From an uncultured Oscillospiraceae bacterium (GTDB lineage Bacteria; Bacillota; Clostridia; Oscillospirales; Oscillospiraceae), in the NCBI GenBank assembly GCA_944387095.1, contig CALXDP010000006.1, forward strand, positions 38,081-102,080: 64,000 nucleotides of DNA, in the 5' to 3' direction. Position numbers and translations under genes: made by a program. The notes under the pieces were generated by a model. That model was not told where the DNA came from. It worked only from the letters and a program-made list of their open reading frames with translations, and did no database searches. This document shows, piece by piece, positions 17,810 through 24,837 of the stretch (position 1 is its first letter; every line of letters starts with the position of its first letter).

Positions 17810-18427
17810 TTACGGCTCCTTTTTTCCCGGAATCGTCAGGGTAGTCTGGACGCACAGCCGGTCCAGGTCGTCCAGGGTGGCGGCGTTCAGCCGCAGGGCG
17901 GCCCCACACCGGGCGCAGATGAGGTCCACCGCGGAATAACCCACCTTGATCCCGTAGTCGGCGCTGCCGCAGCCGCACCGGATCCCGCCCCGGCCCACGA
18001 TATCCTTCAGCTCGGAGAGCACCTCGCCCATGACCACCTCATCCAGGAAGGCCCCCCGGGTGTCCATGGCGTCGTCCAGGCGCAGCTTGTCCACCGCTCC
18101 CTCCAGCTCCTCCATGGCGTGGAACACCGCATCCTCCTCCCCAATGTAGCAGCACCCTAGCCCCGAGACGGAACAGGACAGGGCCAGCAGCCTCTGGCGC
18201 AGCAGCGCCTCGTTGGAGCAGACCGCCACATGGTCCTTGGCGCAGAACAGGCAGGGCACGGTGAGCTCGCACCGGTCCCCCATCTGGGTGATGGTCAGCT
18301 CCGACTTGCCGCAGGGACAGGGCAGCGCGCTGTCCGACGCGGTCAGCTGGAAGGCGGTACGCTGGGCGATGACCGCCTTGCCGCACACGGGGCAGATATA
18401 GCCGATGGTCCTTTGGCGTTCTCCCAT
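17810..18427 (-). CDS. Uncharacterised Cys-rich zinc-ribbon protein
   Basis: 205 residues. CxxC-type knuckles occur near the N-terminus (CPVCGK, CPCGK), in the middle (CLFCAKDH) and near the C-terminus (CGCG, CARCG), so two or three zinc sites are likely. No signal peptide or membrane helix. I do not recognise the family beyond this build. The ATG at 18427 has GGGAGGA 6 bases in front; an ATG 5 codons upstream lacks a site. It is followed by the thioesterase gene with a 4-base gap. Confidence 0.75.
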   Translation of the reverse strand: MGERQRTIGYICPVCGKAVIAQRTAFQLTASDSALPCPCGKSELTITQMGDRCELTVPCLFCAKDHVAVCSNEALLRQRLLALSCSVSGLGCCYIGEEDAVFHAMEELEGAVDKLRLDDAMDTRGAFLDEVVMGEVLSELKDIVGRGGIRCGCGSADYGIKVGYSAVDLICARCGAALRLNAATLDDLDRLCVQTTLTIPGKKEP

Positions 18428-18559
18428 AACTGATCCTCCCAATCCAAGTGGTTTCCCCCGCCGCCGAAACTGCGGGGCAGCCCGTTCCGTCCAACAGGAT
18501 CACATTATACCACCTCTTGCGCCTTTTTTCCATGGTCAAATTGCGCGCTTTTTGGAAAA

Positions 18560-18589
18560 GTCATAAAATCATCCCCATGGGGCAAACTA
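18560..18589 (+). promoter_or_regulatory. Possible sigma-G type promoter of spoVAD
   Basis: GTCATA, 17 bases, CAAACTA, compared with the forespore pattern TGnATA / CATACTA. The match is partial; the placement 30 bases before the spoVAD ATG and the gene's known forespore use support it. Confidence 0.4.
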
Positions 18590-18619
18590 ATCCAAATTCT
18601 TTGGAAAGGCGGCCATCCC

Positions 18620-19633
18620 ATGGAAAACAAGAAACTGGGCAGCCAGACCTTCTGTCCAGGCACACCTCCAGCCATCATCGGCTACGGCTCCGCCGCTGGC
18701 GGCAAGGAGCGGGAGGGCCCCCTGGGGCCTTGCTTTGACCACGTCTCCCAGGACGACACCTTTGGGGAAAAGAGCTGGGAGAAGGCGGAGTCCAAAATGC
18801 AGTCCCTGGCCCTGGACGGGGCTCTGAAACGGGCGGGACTGCACACGGTGGATCTGGACCTGCTGCTGGCGGGGGACCTGCTCAACCAGTGCATCGGCTC
18901 CTCCTTTGCTGCCCGCACCGCCGCGGTACCCTACCTGGGCCTGTACGGGGCCTGCTCCACCATGGGGGAGAGCCTGGCCCTGGCCGCTTTGCTGCTGGGG
19001 GGCGGCTATGGCCGCCACGCCGCCGCCGTCACCTCCTCCCACTTCTGCTCGGCGGAGCGGCAGTACCGCAACCCACTGGAATACGGCAGCCAGCGCACTC
19101 CCACCGCCCAATGGACGGCCACCGCCTCCGGGGCCGTGGTGCTGGAGGCCGGGGGAACCGGGCCCCGGGTCCCCTGTGTCACCATCGGCAAGGTGCGGGA
19201 CAAGGGCATCCAGGACGCCAACAACATGGGGGCGGCCATGGCCCCTGCCGCCTATGACACCCTGAAGGCCCACTTTGAGGACACCGGCCGCAGCCCGGAC
19301 TACTACGACCTCATCGTCACGGGGGATTTGGGCTACCTGGGCCGCCAGATCGTCACCGACTTTTTCGCCAGGGACGGCGTCCGTCTGGACAACTACAACG
19401 ACTGCGGGCTGATTCTCTTCCATCGGAAGGAGCAGGACGTCCACTGCGGCGCCTCGGGGTGCGGCTGCTCCGCGGCGGTACTCACCGCTTACCTTCTCCC
19501 CGGGCTGGAAAAGGGGCTATGGCGGCGGGTGCTGTTCTGCCCCACCGGGGCGCTGCTCTCCCCCACGTCCACCATGCAGGGGGAGTCCATTCCCGGGGTG
19601 TGTCACGCCGTGGCTCTGGAAGGAGGAAACTGA
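18620..19633 (+). CDS. spoVAD: Stage V sporulation protein AD
   Basis: 337 residues of the thiolase-like fold: an N-terminal SpoVAD opening (LGSQTFCPGTPPAIIGYGSAAG), the LYGACSTMGESLALAALLL stretch of the pseudo-active site near residue 112, and the C-terminal CPTGALLSPTSTMQGESIPG. In Bacillus SpoVAD binds dipicolinic acid and is part of the channel that loads it into the spore. spoVAE follows with no gap. The usual spoVAC is not upstream; instead there is a divergent zinc-ribbon gene. Confidence 0.95.
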   Translation: MENKKLGSQTFCPGTPPAIIGYGSAAGGKEREGPLGPCFDHVSQDDTFGEKSWEKAESKMQSLALDGALKRAGLHTVDLDLLLAGDLLNQCIGSSFAARTAAVPYLGLYGACSTMGESLALAALLLGGGYGRHAAAVTSSHFCSAERQYRNPLEYGSQRTPTAQWTATASGAVVLEAGGTGPRVPCVTIGKVRDKGIQDANNMGAAMAPAAYDTLKAHFEDTGRSPDYYDLIVTGDLGYLGRQIVTDFFARDGVRLDNYNDCGLILFHRKEQDVHCGASGCGCSAAVLTAYLLPGLEKGLWRRVLFCPTGALLSPTSTMQGESIPGVCHAVALEGGN

Positions 19634-19993
19634 ATGGAATATCTAAAGGCATTCCTGTTCGGCGGCGTGCTGTGCGCCATCGGACAAATCCTCATTGACA
19701 AGACTGGCCTCACCCCCGCCCGCATCCTCACCACCTATGTGGTAGCCGGGGTGATCCTCAGCGCCCTGGGGTTCTATCAGCCCCTGGTGGACTGGGCAGG
19801 GGCGGGAGCCACCGTCCCCCTCACCGGATTTGGCCATTCCCTGGCCCAGGGGGTCAGGGAGGCGGTGGCCCAGCGGGGACTGCTGGGCGCCCTCACCGGG
19901 GGGCTCACCGCCACCGCCGGGGGAATCGCCGCGGCCATCGTTCTGGGCCTGCTGGTGGCCCTGCTGTTCCGGGCGAAGCGGAAAGGCAGTTGA
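19634..19993 (+). CDS. spoVAE: Stage V sporulation protein AE
   Basis: 119 residues, strongly hydrophobic with three to four membrane segments and the family opening YLKAFLFGGVLCAIGQILIDKTGLTPARIL. It starts directly after the spoVAD stop and acts with it in dipicolinate uptake into the forespore. Its last 27 codons, together with the terminator and the following promoter, are copied at 21404-21688. Confidence 0.94.
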   Translation: MEYLKAFLFGGVLCAIGQILIDKTGLTPARILTTYVVAGVILSALGFYQPLVDWAGAGATVPLTGFGHSLAQGVREAVAQRGLLGALTGGLTATAGGIAAAIVLGLLVALLFRAKRKGS

Positions 19994-19997
19994 ATGC

Positions 19998-20033
19998 AGC
20001 GCCGGAGAACTTCCGTTCTCCGGCGCTGTGTTT
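19998..20033 (+). terminator. Terminator of spoVAD-AE
   Basis: A perfect 13-bp stem (19998-20010, 20015-20027) with loop TTCC followed by GTGTTTTCCC. Confidence 0.8.
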
Positions 20034-20086
20034 TCCCTTGCAGGCGGAAAACCGCATAAAATTTCAGGTGTGTTTCAAGAAAATTC

Positions 20087-20115
20087 TGGACATTTTCCCA
20101 TCTGTCTGGTATACT
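20087..20115 (+). promoter_or_regulatory. Promoter in repeat copy 1
   Basis: TGGACA, 17 bases, TATACT. It lies 130 bases before the secreted-protein gene at 20246. The identical promoter is repeated at 21577-21605. Confidence 0.7.
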
Positions 20116-20245
20116 AAAATTGTCAGAATTGGAAGCTGGACGGCATGGACGGAGAGGGGGAGGAAACCCGCCCCATGGGGCTTGGCGCGCCCGGTCAGTA
20201 AGGAGGAAGATCAGGAATCATCTGCGCAGAAACCGAGGTTTCAGC

Positions 20246-20920
20246 ATGAAAAAGGCCATCGCGTTGTTCCTGGTCCTTGTCTCGCTGGTCACCATTTCGG
20301 TGTCAGCCCATGCAGCCCCCGCAGATTATGAAATGCGTTCAGAACCTCTGACAGTTACCCCCACTTATTTCGTTCCAGCGGCTGAAAGTGAGGCGGAACA
20401 TCAACGTCAATTGGAAGCCCACCTTCGGCAATTTGACATTGATCTGTCAGAGTGTGTCATTGTGACAGACGGCATATCCATCATGCCGATGGATAATGCT
20501 AGTAACTATAAAATCGAATATTTAGAAACGCGCCTAGTCCAAAAGAGCAGAGACTTGTCAAACCAACCGCTAGGTGGTGTTAGTTTTACGCACGGAGGTT
20601 CAATCCTCTGCACCTTGGGTGGTGGTGCTTCTGTAAGTTTTTCAGTTCCCTTCACTATACCAGGCACGACGCACACGTTCTCTGTTTCTTTTGGGATCTT
20701 TGATGCCGATCCTGACGATGACATAGATGGATACATGATCGATATTCCTGGTGGCGGAATCCGCTACCGTGTTGGACTCACAAAAACTTATCAAGTGCGA
20801 TATTATAAAATATATCATAAGCGATGGAACGAAAGAATCTGGGGTTATGAGTGGGTAGAATATGGTGACGGATTTTCTCATACTTTGCATGCTTATGACT
20901 TTTATGTGTATCAGCCTTAA
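20246..20920 (+). CDS. Secreted protein of unknown function
   Basis: 224 residues from an ATG behind GAGG, with a clear signal peptide (MKKAIALFLVLVSLVTISVSAHA, cut near AHA). The mature part has a charged helical section (residues 40-60) and then a beta-rich C-terminal half (GGGASVSFSVPF, RYRVGLTKTYQVRYYKIY, ending in aromatic residues). I recognise no family. Base composition is visibly more AT-rich than the neighbours, suggesting transfer. The longer frame to 20120 is rejected because it precedes the signal peptide. It shares a transcript with the 142-aa gene 17 bases downstream. Confidence 0.7.
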   Translation: MKKAIALFLVLVSLVTISVSAHAAPADYEMRSEPLTVTPTYFVPAAESEAEHQRQLEAHLRQFDIDLSECVIVTDGISIMPMDNASNYKIEYLETRLVQKSRDLSNQPLGGVSFTHGGSILCTLGGGASVSFSVPFTIPGTTHTFSVSFGIFDADPDDDIDGYMIDIPGGGIRYRVGLTKTYQVRYYKIYHKRWNERIWGYEWVEYGDGFSHTLHAYDFYVYQP

Positions 20921-20937
20921 ATGGAGGAACCATCGTT

Positions 20938-21366
20938 ATGGAGAAGAAACTGAGTTGGCCGATTGTAATTCTCTTCCTTGCTGCAGTCCTCTTTTTAGCC
21001 GTCATCCTGGCTGTACGCTCCTCTGCCCAGGAGGGAGTTTTACAGGTACAGGCCGTGGGTACCTATCAGGCTGTGGACGACAACCTGGTGGATAGCATGG
21101 AAACCGTCCTGACCCTGGATGAAAATGGTGTCTACGCCTACTATCCCGCGGGGGGCGTGGCATTCTATCACGCGGGCTGGTACACCGTGGATGACCGGGT
21201 GATCACCCTGGAGGACACCCAGGGCAACCTGCGTACCGCCATCTATGTGAACGGCACCATCTATCTGTCAGAAGGGGATGGAGTGGTTTCCGTGGTGCAC
21301 CGCATGCGGCAAAATGGAGTATATGAAAATATCTCCATTGAAGATCTGCCCTCCCCCCGGACATAA
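20938..21366 (+). CDS. Membrane-anchored small protein of unknown function
   Basis: 142 residues. One N-terminal membrane helix (residues 7-27) is followed by an extracytoplasmic domain of about 110 residues rich in beta strands (VLQVQAVGTYQAVDD, GGVAFYHAGWYTVDDRVITL). It resembles small lipocalin- or immunoglobulin-like outer domains in build, but I cannot name it. The ATG follows ATGGAGGAACC. Codon use is close to the rest of the chromosome, unlike the gene before it. Confidence 0.65.
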   Translation: MEKKLSWPIVILFLAAVLFLAVILAVRSSAQEGVLQVQAVGTYQAVDDNLVDSMETVLTLDENGVYAYYPAGGVAFYHAGWYTVDDRVITLEDTQGNLRTAIYVNGTIYLSEGDGVVSVVHRMRQNGVYENISIEDLPSPRT

Positions 21367-21403
21367 GGTGAAGCGGTAATGTCAACTTAGAAAAATGGCT
21401 GCT

Positions 21404-21688
21404 ACCGCCGGGGGGATCGCCGCGGCCATCGTTCTGGGCCTGCTGGTGGCCCTGCTGTTCCGGGCGAAGCGGAAAGGCAGTTGAATGCAGCGCCGGAGAA
21501 CTTCCGTTCTCCGCGCTGTGTTTTCCCTTGCAGGCGGAAAACCGCATAAAATTTTAGGTGTGTTTCAAGAAAATTCTGGACATTTTCCCATCTGCCTGGT
21601 ATACTAAAATTGTCAGAATTGGAAACTAGACGGCATGGACGGAGAGAGGGAGAAAACCCGCCCCATGGGGCTTGGCGCGCCCGGTCAG
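21404..21688 (+). repeat. Direct repeat, copy 2 (285 bp)
   Basis: Second copy of 19913-20198. It holds an untranslated ghost of the spoVAE tail, a hairpin with one stem base lost, and the same promoter at 21577-21605. Downstream sequence diverges completely after GGTCAG. Bases 21689-21829 hold only the leader of the next gene. Confidence 0.95.
21577..21605 (+). promoter_or_regulatory. Promoter in repeat copy 2
   Basis: Same TGGACA-N17-TATACT as at 20087, one spacer base changed. It is placed to drive the 21830 gene. Confidence 0.65.
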
Positions 21689-21829
21689 CAACGCTCTTCC
21701 TTATATTCCTTCAAACAATTTAGTACGGCTAAGCGCATTCCAAAGACAGTCGGAGCAAGTCCCACAGTTTCACCTACTCATTGCGTGAAATCATTCATAT
21801 TTTAGTAAAAGAATAAAGGAGGCAGCCAA

Positions 21830-22519
21830 ATGAAGAAGAAGTTTTTATCCGGTTTTCTATCCATCATCCTCGGGCTCCATATCATCCTTTGCCCCGCATT
21901 TACATTCGCATCCGCGCCTCCAGAAATTATTCCTAATAGTAATAATTCTTTCGTTTTCCCATCGCTAAAAGATGGCGTGTCGACACTGTCCAGAATGTCT
22001 GTTCCACAACTGAATAGCTATATTAGCAGCGTCGCCCAGCGTGATATGGCAGTGGCTGCATCCACTTCGTCATCAAATGATACAGCTGCTACAATTATTG
22101 ACGTTCGCTTGGCTTTATATGCTGCGGGGCTAATTGCACAAAAAGTTGGCTTCCCCTGTGCGGGGAGAATCCTTGAGCATAGCGCATTGAATATAGATTA
22201 TACTGAATCAAATGGTGCAATCGCCCGAGCAATCCAAAACAGTCCGTCCTATGAAGCATGGAAGTCAACATCGAATGACTCGATCACATTTGAAATAGCA
22301 AGCGATGGTCTGGATTTGTTCCTTGCACTTCATTGGGTAAGTGTCAATGTTACGGGGAGCCCATCGTCTTCTCGGATTCGAATTATTGATACATTCAATT
22401 TTGACCCCAAATTCTTTAAGCAACCTTCTATCATCAATGCAATCAATGACATCGGATGGTTGTCACAAAAAGTATATCTGCTCTCCGAAATTGAAATCCA
22501 GATTGATATTGTATCCTAG
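21830..22519 (+). CDS. Secreted protein of unknown function, AT-rich gene
   Basis: 229 residues. A signal peptide (residues 1-27, ending near AFTFASA) is followed by a mature chain with a Ser/Asn-rich N-part and a helical middle (AALYAAGLIAQKVGFPCAGRIL), then strands. Its sequence is unrelated to the secreted protein at 20246 although it occupies the same slot behind the same promoter. The gene is clearly AT-rich for this chromosome, which points to acquisition. The ATG has AAAGGAGG at a good distance. No family recognised. Confidence 0.7.
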   Translation: MKKKFLSGFLSIILGLHIILCPAFTFASAPPEIIPNSNNSFVFPSLKDGVSTLSRMSVPQLNSYISSVAQRDMAVAASTSSSNDTAATIIDVRLALYAAGLIAQKVGFPCAGRILEHSALNIDYTESNGAIARAIQNSPSYEAWKSTSNDSITFEIASDGLDLFLALHWVSVNVTGSPSSSRIRIIDTFNFDPKFFKQPSIINAINDIGWLSQKVYLLSEIEIQIDIVS

Positions 22520-22546
22520 CTATCATCACAATCGAGGTAAATCTTT

Positions 22547-22978
22547 ATGAAACAACGTTCAAAATCTGTTCCACACCTGATTCTCTCCCTCGCCCTGCTC
22601 CCGGTTGTGCTGCTGAGCGCCTGCGCGGGGGCGGGAGACTGGTCGTTCAGCGGTCTGCCCGGCGACTATGAGGTGGTTCGGTTCAGCGCCCATGTAATTC
22701 GGCTGTTGGAGCGGACAAGCGATATCGGCGGCACTACCGTGGTGGACTCCTTCGTGTCTGAACTCTGGTGGAATGACGATTACATCCTGGCCAAGCGAAA
22801 GCCGGAGGACACCGCCCCGGAATCCAGTGTCTCCTACTACATCGTGGAGGTGGCCACAAAGGAGGTCTTCGGCCCGTACACGAAGGAGGAGTTTGACGCC
22901 AGGGTCCCGGAGCTGGACATCCCCTTCTCCCACGAGGGATGGATCTCTGTCCGGGATCTGCCGCAGGATAGCTCATAG
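22547..22978 (+). CDS. Lipoprotein of unknown function
   Basis: 143 residues with a lipoprotein signal (LLPVVLLSAC, lipobox Cys near residue 26). The mature domain of about 115 residues has alternating strands and acidic patches (ELWWNDDYILAKRKPED, YYIVEVATKEVFGPYTKEEFDARV), similar to small stress lipoproteins in build. It follows the AT-rich secreted gene by 27 bases and is likely co-transcribed. Its own composition is GC-rich like the core chromosome. Confidence 0.65.
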   Translation: MKQRSKSVPHLILSLALLPVVLLSACAGAGDWSFSGLPGDYEVVRFSAHVIRLLERTSDIGGTTVVDSFVSELWWNDDYILAKRKPEDTAPESSVSYYIVEVATKEVFGPYTKEEFDARVPELDIPFSHEGWISVRDLPQDSS

Positions 22979-23078
22979 GACCATGGTAAACCACACTCTA
23001 TCCCGGCGCCCACATTTCGCGGGCGCCGGGTTTATTTCCTTTATTTCCATATTTTTTGACGCTCCGCCCCATTTGTCA

Positions 23079-23107
23079 TTGACAAGCCATCCCTTCCCCG
23101 CTATAAT
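23079..23107 (+). promoter_or_regulatory. Promoter of the metK riboswitch transcript
   Basis: TTGACA (23079-23084), 17 bases, TATAAT (23102-23107), a consensus promoter that starts transcription about 15 bases before the aptamer. Confidence 0.85.
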
Positions 23108-23128
23108 AGCTACCGCAAGTGAATATTG

Positions 23129-23218
23129 CCTTATCCAGAGTGGCGGAGGGACCGGCCCGATGAAGCCACGGCAACCTGCGCTGCAAGGTGCCAATTCCGG
23201 CGGAAACGCAAGATGAGG
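23129..23218 (+). ncRNA. SAM-I (S-box) riboswitch aptamer
   Basis: The conserved S-box blocks are readable in order: CCTTATC for the P1 strand, AGAGTGGCGGAGGGACCGG, CCCGATGAAGCC, CGGCAACC, AAGGTGCCAATTCC and GATGAGG closing P1. It binds S-adenosylmethionine and ends transcription when SAM is plentiful. The gene behind it, metK, makes SAM. Confidence 0.95.
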
Positions 23219-23236
23219 AAATGCCTGAAGCTCTGC

Positions 23237-23262
23237 GCCCCGCCGCCCGGCGGGGCTTTTTT
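23237..23262 (+). terminator. Riboswitch-controlled terminator before metK
   Basis: GCCCCGCC stem (23237-23244, 23249-23256) followed by a run of six T. It lies between the aptamer and the metK start, as expected for the off state. Confidence 0.9.
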
Positions 23263-23299
23263 CAGCCTTCCGCGCGTACACAAAGAAAGGAAATGACCT

Positions 23300-24481
23300 A
23301 TGGCAAAGCGACTGTTTACCTCTGAATCGGTGACCGAAGGCCACCCCGACAAGATCTGCGACCAGATCTCCGACGCGGTGCTGGACGCCATCCTGGAACG
23401 GGATCCCAACGCCCGGGTGGCCTGTGAGACCACTGTATCCACCGGCCTGGTCCACATCATGGGGGAGATCACCACCTCCTGCTATGTGGATATCCCCAAG
23501 ATCGCCCGGGGCGTGATCCGGGACATCGGCTATGACCGGGCCAAGTACGGCTTCGACTGCGACACCTGCGGCGTCATCACCAACATTGACGAGCAGTCTC
23601 CCGACATCGCCCTGGGGGTGGACAAGGCCCTGGAGGCCAAGCAGGGCGAGATGACCGACGAGCTGGACGGCGGCGCGGGCGACCAGGGCATGATGTTCGG
23701 CTACGCCTGCCGGGAGACGGACGAGCTCATGCCCCTGCCCATCTCCCTGGCCCACCGGCTGGCCCAGCGCCTTACCGCCGTGCGTAAGGAGGGCCTGGTG
23801 GACTATCTCCGGCCCGACGGCAAGAGCCAGGTGACGGTAGAGTATGATCAGGCAGGTAAGCCCGTCCGGGTGGACGCGGTGGTGGTCTCCACCCAGCACA
23901 ACCCCGAGGCCTCCCTGGAGCAGATCCGCTCTGACATGATCCGGCTGGTCATTCAGCCCACTATCCCCGCCCATCTGCTGGACCAGGACACCAAAATTTA
24001 TGTCAACCCAACCGGCCGCTTCGTGGTGGGCGGCCCCCAGGGGGACTCGGGCCTTACCGGGCGCAAGCTCATCGTGGACACCTACGGCGGCTCCGCCCCC
24101 CACGGCGGCGGGGCCTTTTCCGGCAAGGACCCCACCAAGGTGGACCGCTCCGCCGCCTACGCTGCCCGCTGGGTGGCCAAGAACGTGGTGGCCGCCGGCC
24201 TGGCCAACCGCTGCCAGGTGCAGCTGGCCTACGCCATCGGCGTGGCCCGCCCCGTCTCCGTCCGGGTGGACACCTTCGGCACCGGCTCTATGGCCGACGC
24301 CAGGCTGGAGGAGATCGTAGAGAAGCTATTCGACCTGCGCCCCACCGCTATCATCCGCCGGCTGGACCTGCGCCGGCCCATCTACCGCCAGATTGCCGCC
24401 TACGGCCACTTCGGCCGCCCCGAGCTGGATCTACCCTGGGAGCGCCTGGATATGGTGGACGCGCTGAAGGCCGCCCTGTGA
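23300..24481 (+). CDS. metK: S-adenosylmethionine synthase
   Basis: 393 residues, the normal length. Signatures: [16 protein letters not shown] near the start, [12 protein letters not shown] near residue 127, and [19 protein letters not shown] near residue 270. It makes SAM from methionine and ATP in the cytosol. The ATG at 23300 follows AAAGGAAATGACCT. It is controlled by the SAM-I riboswitch just upstream. The last 60 bases are copied about 220 bases downstream. Confidence 0.98.
   Translation: MAKRLFTSESVTEGHPDKICDQISDAVLDAILERDPNARVACETTVSTGLVHIMGEITTSCYVDIPKIARGVIRDIGYDRAKYGFDCDTCGVITNIDEQSPDIALGVDKALEAKQGEMTDELDGGAGDQGMMFGYACRETDELMPLPISLAHRLAQRLTAVRKEGLVDYLRPDGKSQVTVEYDQAGKPVRVDAVVVSTQHNPEASLEQIRSDMIRLVIQPTIPAHLLDQDTKIYVNPTGRFVVGGPQGDSGLTGRKLIVDTYGGSAPHGGGAFSGKDPTKVDRSAAYAARWVAKNVVAAGLANRCQVQLAYAIGVARPVSVRVDTFGTGSMADARLEEIVEKLFDLRPTAIIRRLDLRRPIYRQIAAYGHFGRPELDLPWERLDMVDALKAAL
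24416..24476 (+). repeat. metK 3' end, original copy of a 61-bp repeat
   Basis: These 61 bases recur at 24635-24695 with three mismatches. The second copy lacks a gene context. Bases 24482-24634 between them hold no recognisable gene; a small hairpin GCAAAAGC/GCTTTTG is visible near 24610-24628. Confidence 0.9.
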
Positions 24482-24634
24482 GCGACCTGTTCCCGGGACG
24501 ACCGAAGTCCGCGCCTTCTGTTGTGTACAAGCGTTTTGCGCGCTTTTGCAAAAACCTCGGCGCAGGGCGAATTCACTTCGTCCGAGCAGGCTGATCCCAA
24601 GGAAGCCCCGCAAAAGCCTCGCTTTTGTAGGATA

Positions 24635-24695
24635 CGCCCCGAGCTGGATCTGCCCTGGAAGCGCCTGGATATGGTGGACGCACTGAAGGCCGCCC
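24635..24695 (+). repeat. Displaced copy of the metK 3' end
   Basis: Matches 24416-24476 at 58 of 61 positions, offset 219. It reads as the last 20 codons of metK without the stop. Bases 24696-24796 after it show no feature. Confidence 0.9.
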
Positions 24696-24796
24696 AGTTA
24701 AATTTACCTCTTGTGGGCAAAGATCTTCCGGTGGCTTTTGCCGCCGTCAGGCCGTCGCAGCGCCCTCTATCTCATTATAAAGGTTTTCCCTTACGC

Positions 24797-24837
24797 AAAA
24801 GCAGGACCGGTTCCTCTCGAAACCGGTCCTGCTTTTT
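24797..24837. terminator. Terminator between metK region and feoB
   Basis: A perfect 16-bp stem (24797-24812, 24821-24836) with A-run and T-run on the two sides, usable in both directions. The feoB stop codon lies in the stem. Confidence 0.9.

Larger units (their letters stand above)
19913..20198 (+). repeat. Direct repeat, copy 1 (286 bp)
   Basis: Spans the last codons of spoVAE, its terminator, and the promoter and leader of the secreted-protein gene at 20246. Copy 2 is at 21404-21688, with about nine differences including a one-base deletion in the terminator stem. The offset of 1490 bases is the size of the intervening unit. Confidence 0.95.

Noticed and set aside
24482-24796. A possible small RNA between the metK repeats
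   Set aside because: Only a weak hairpin and no promoter or conserved fold could be seen.
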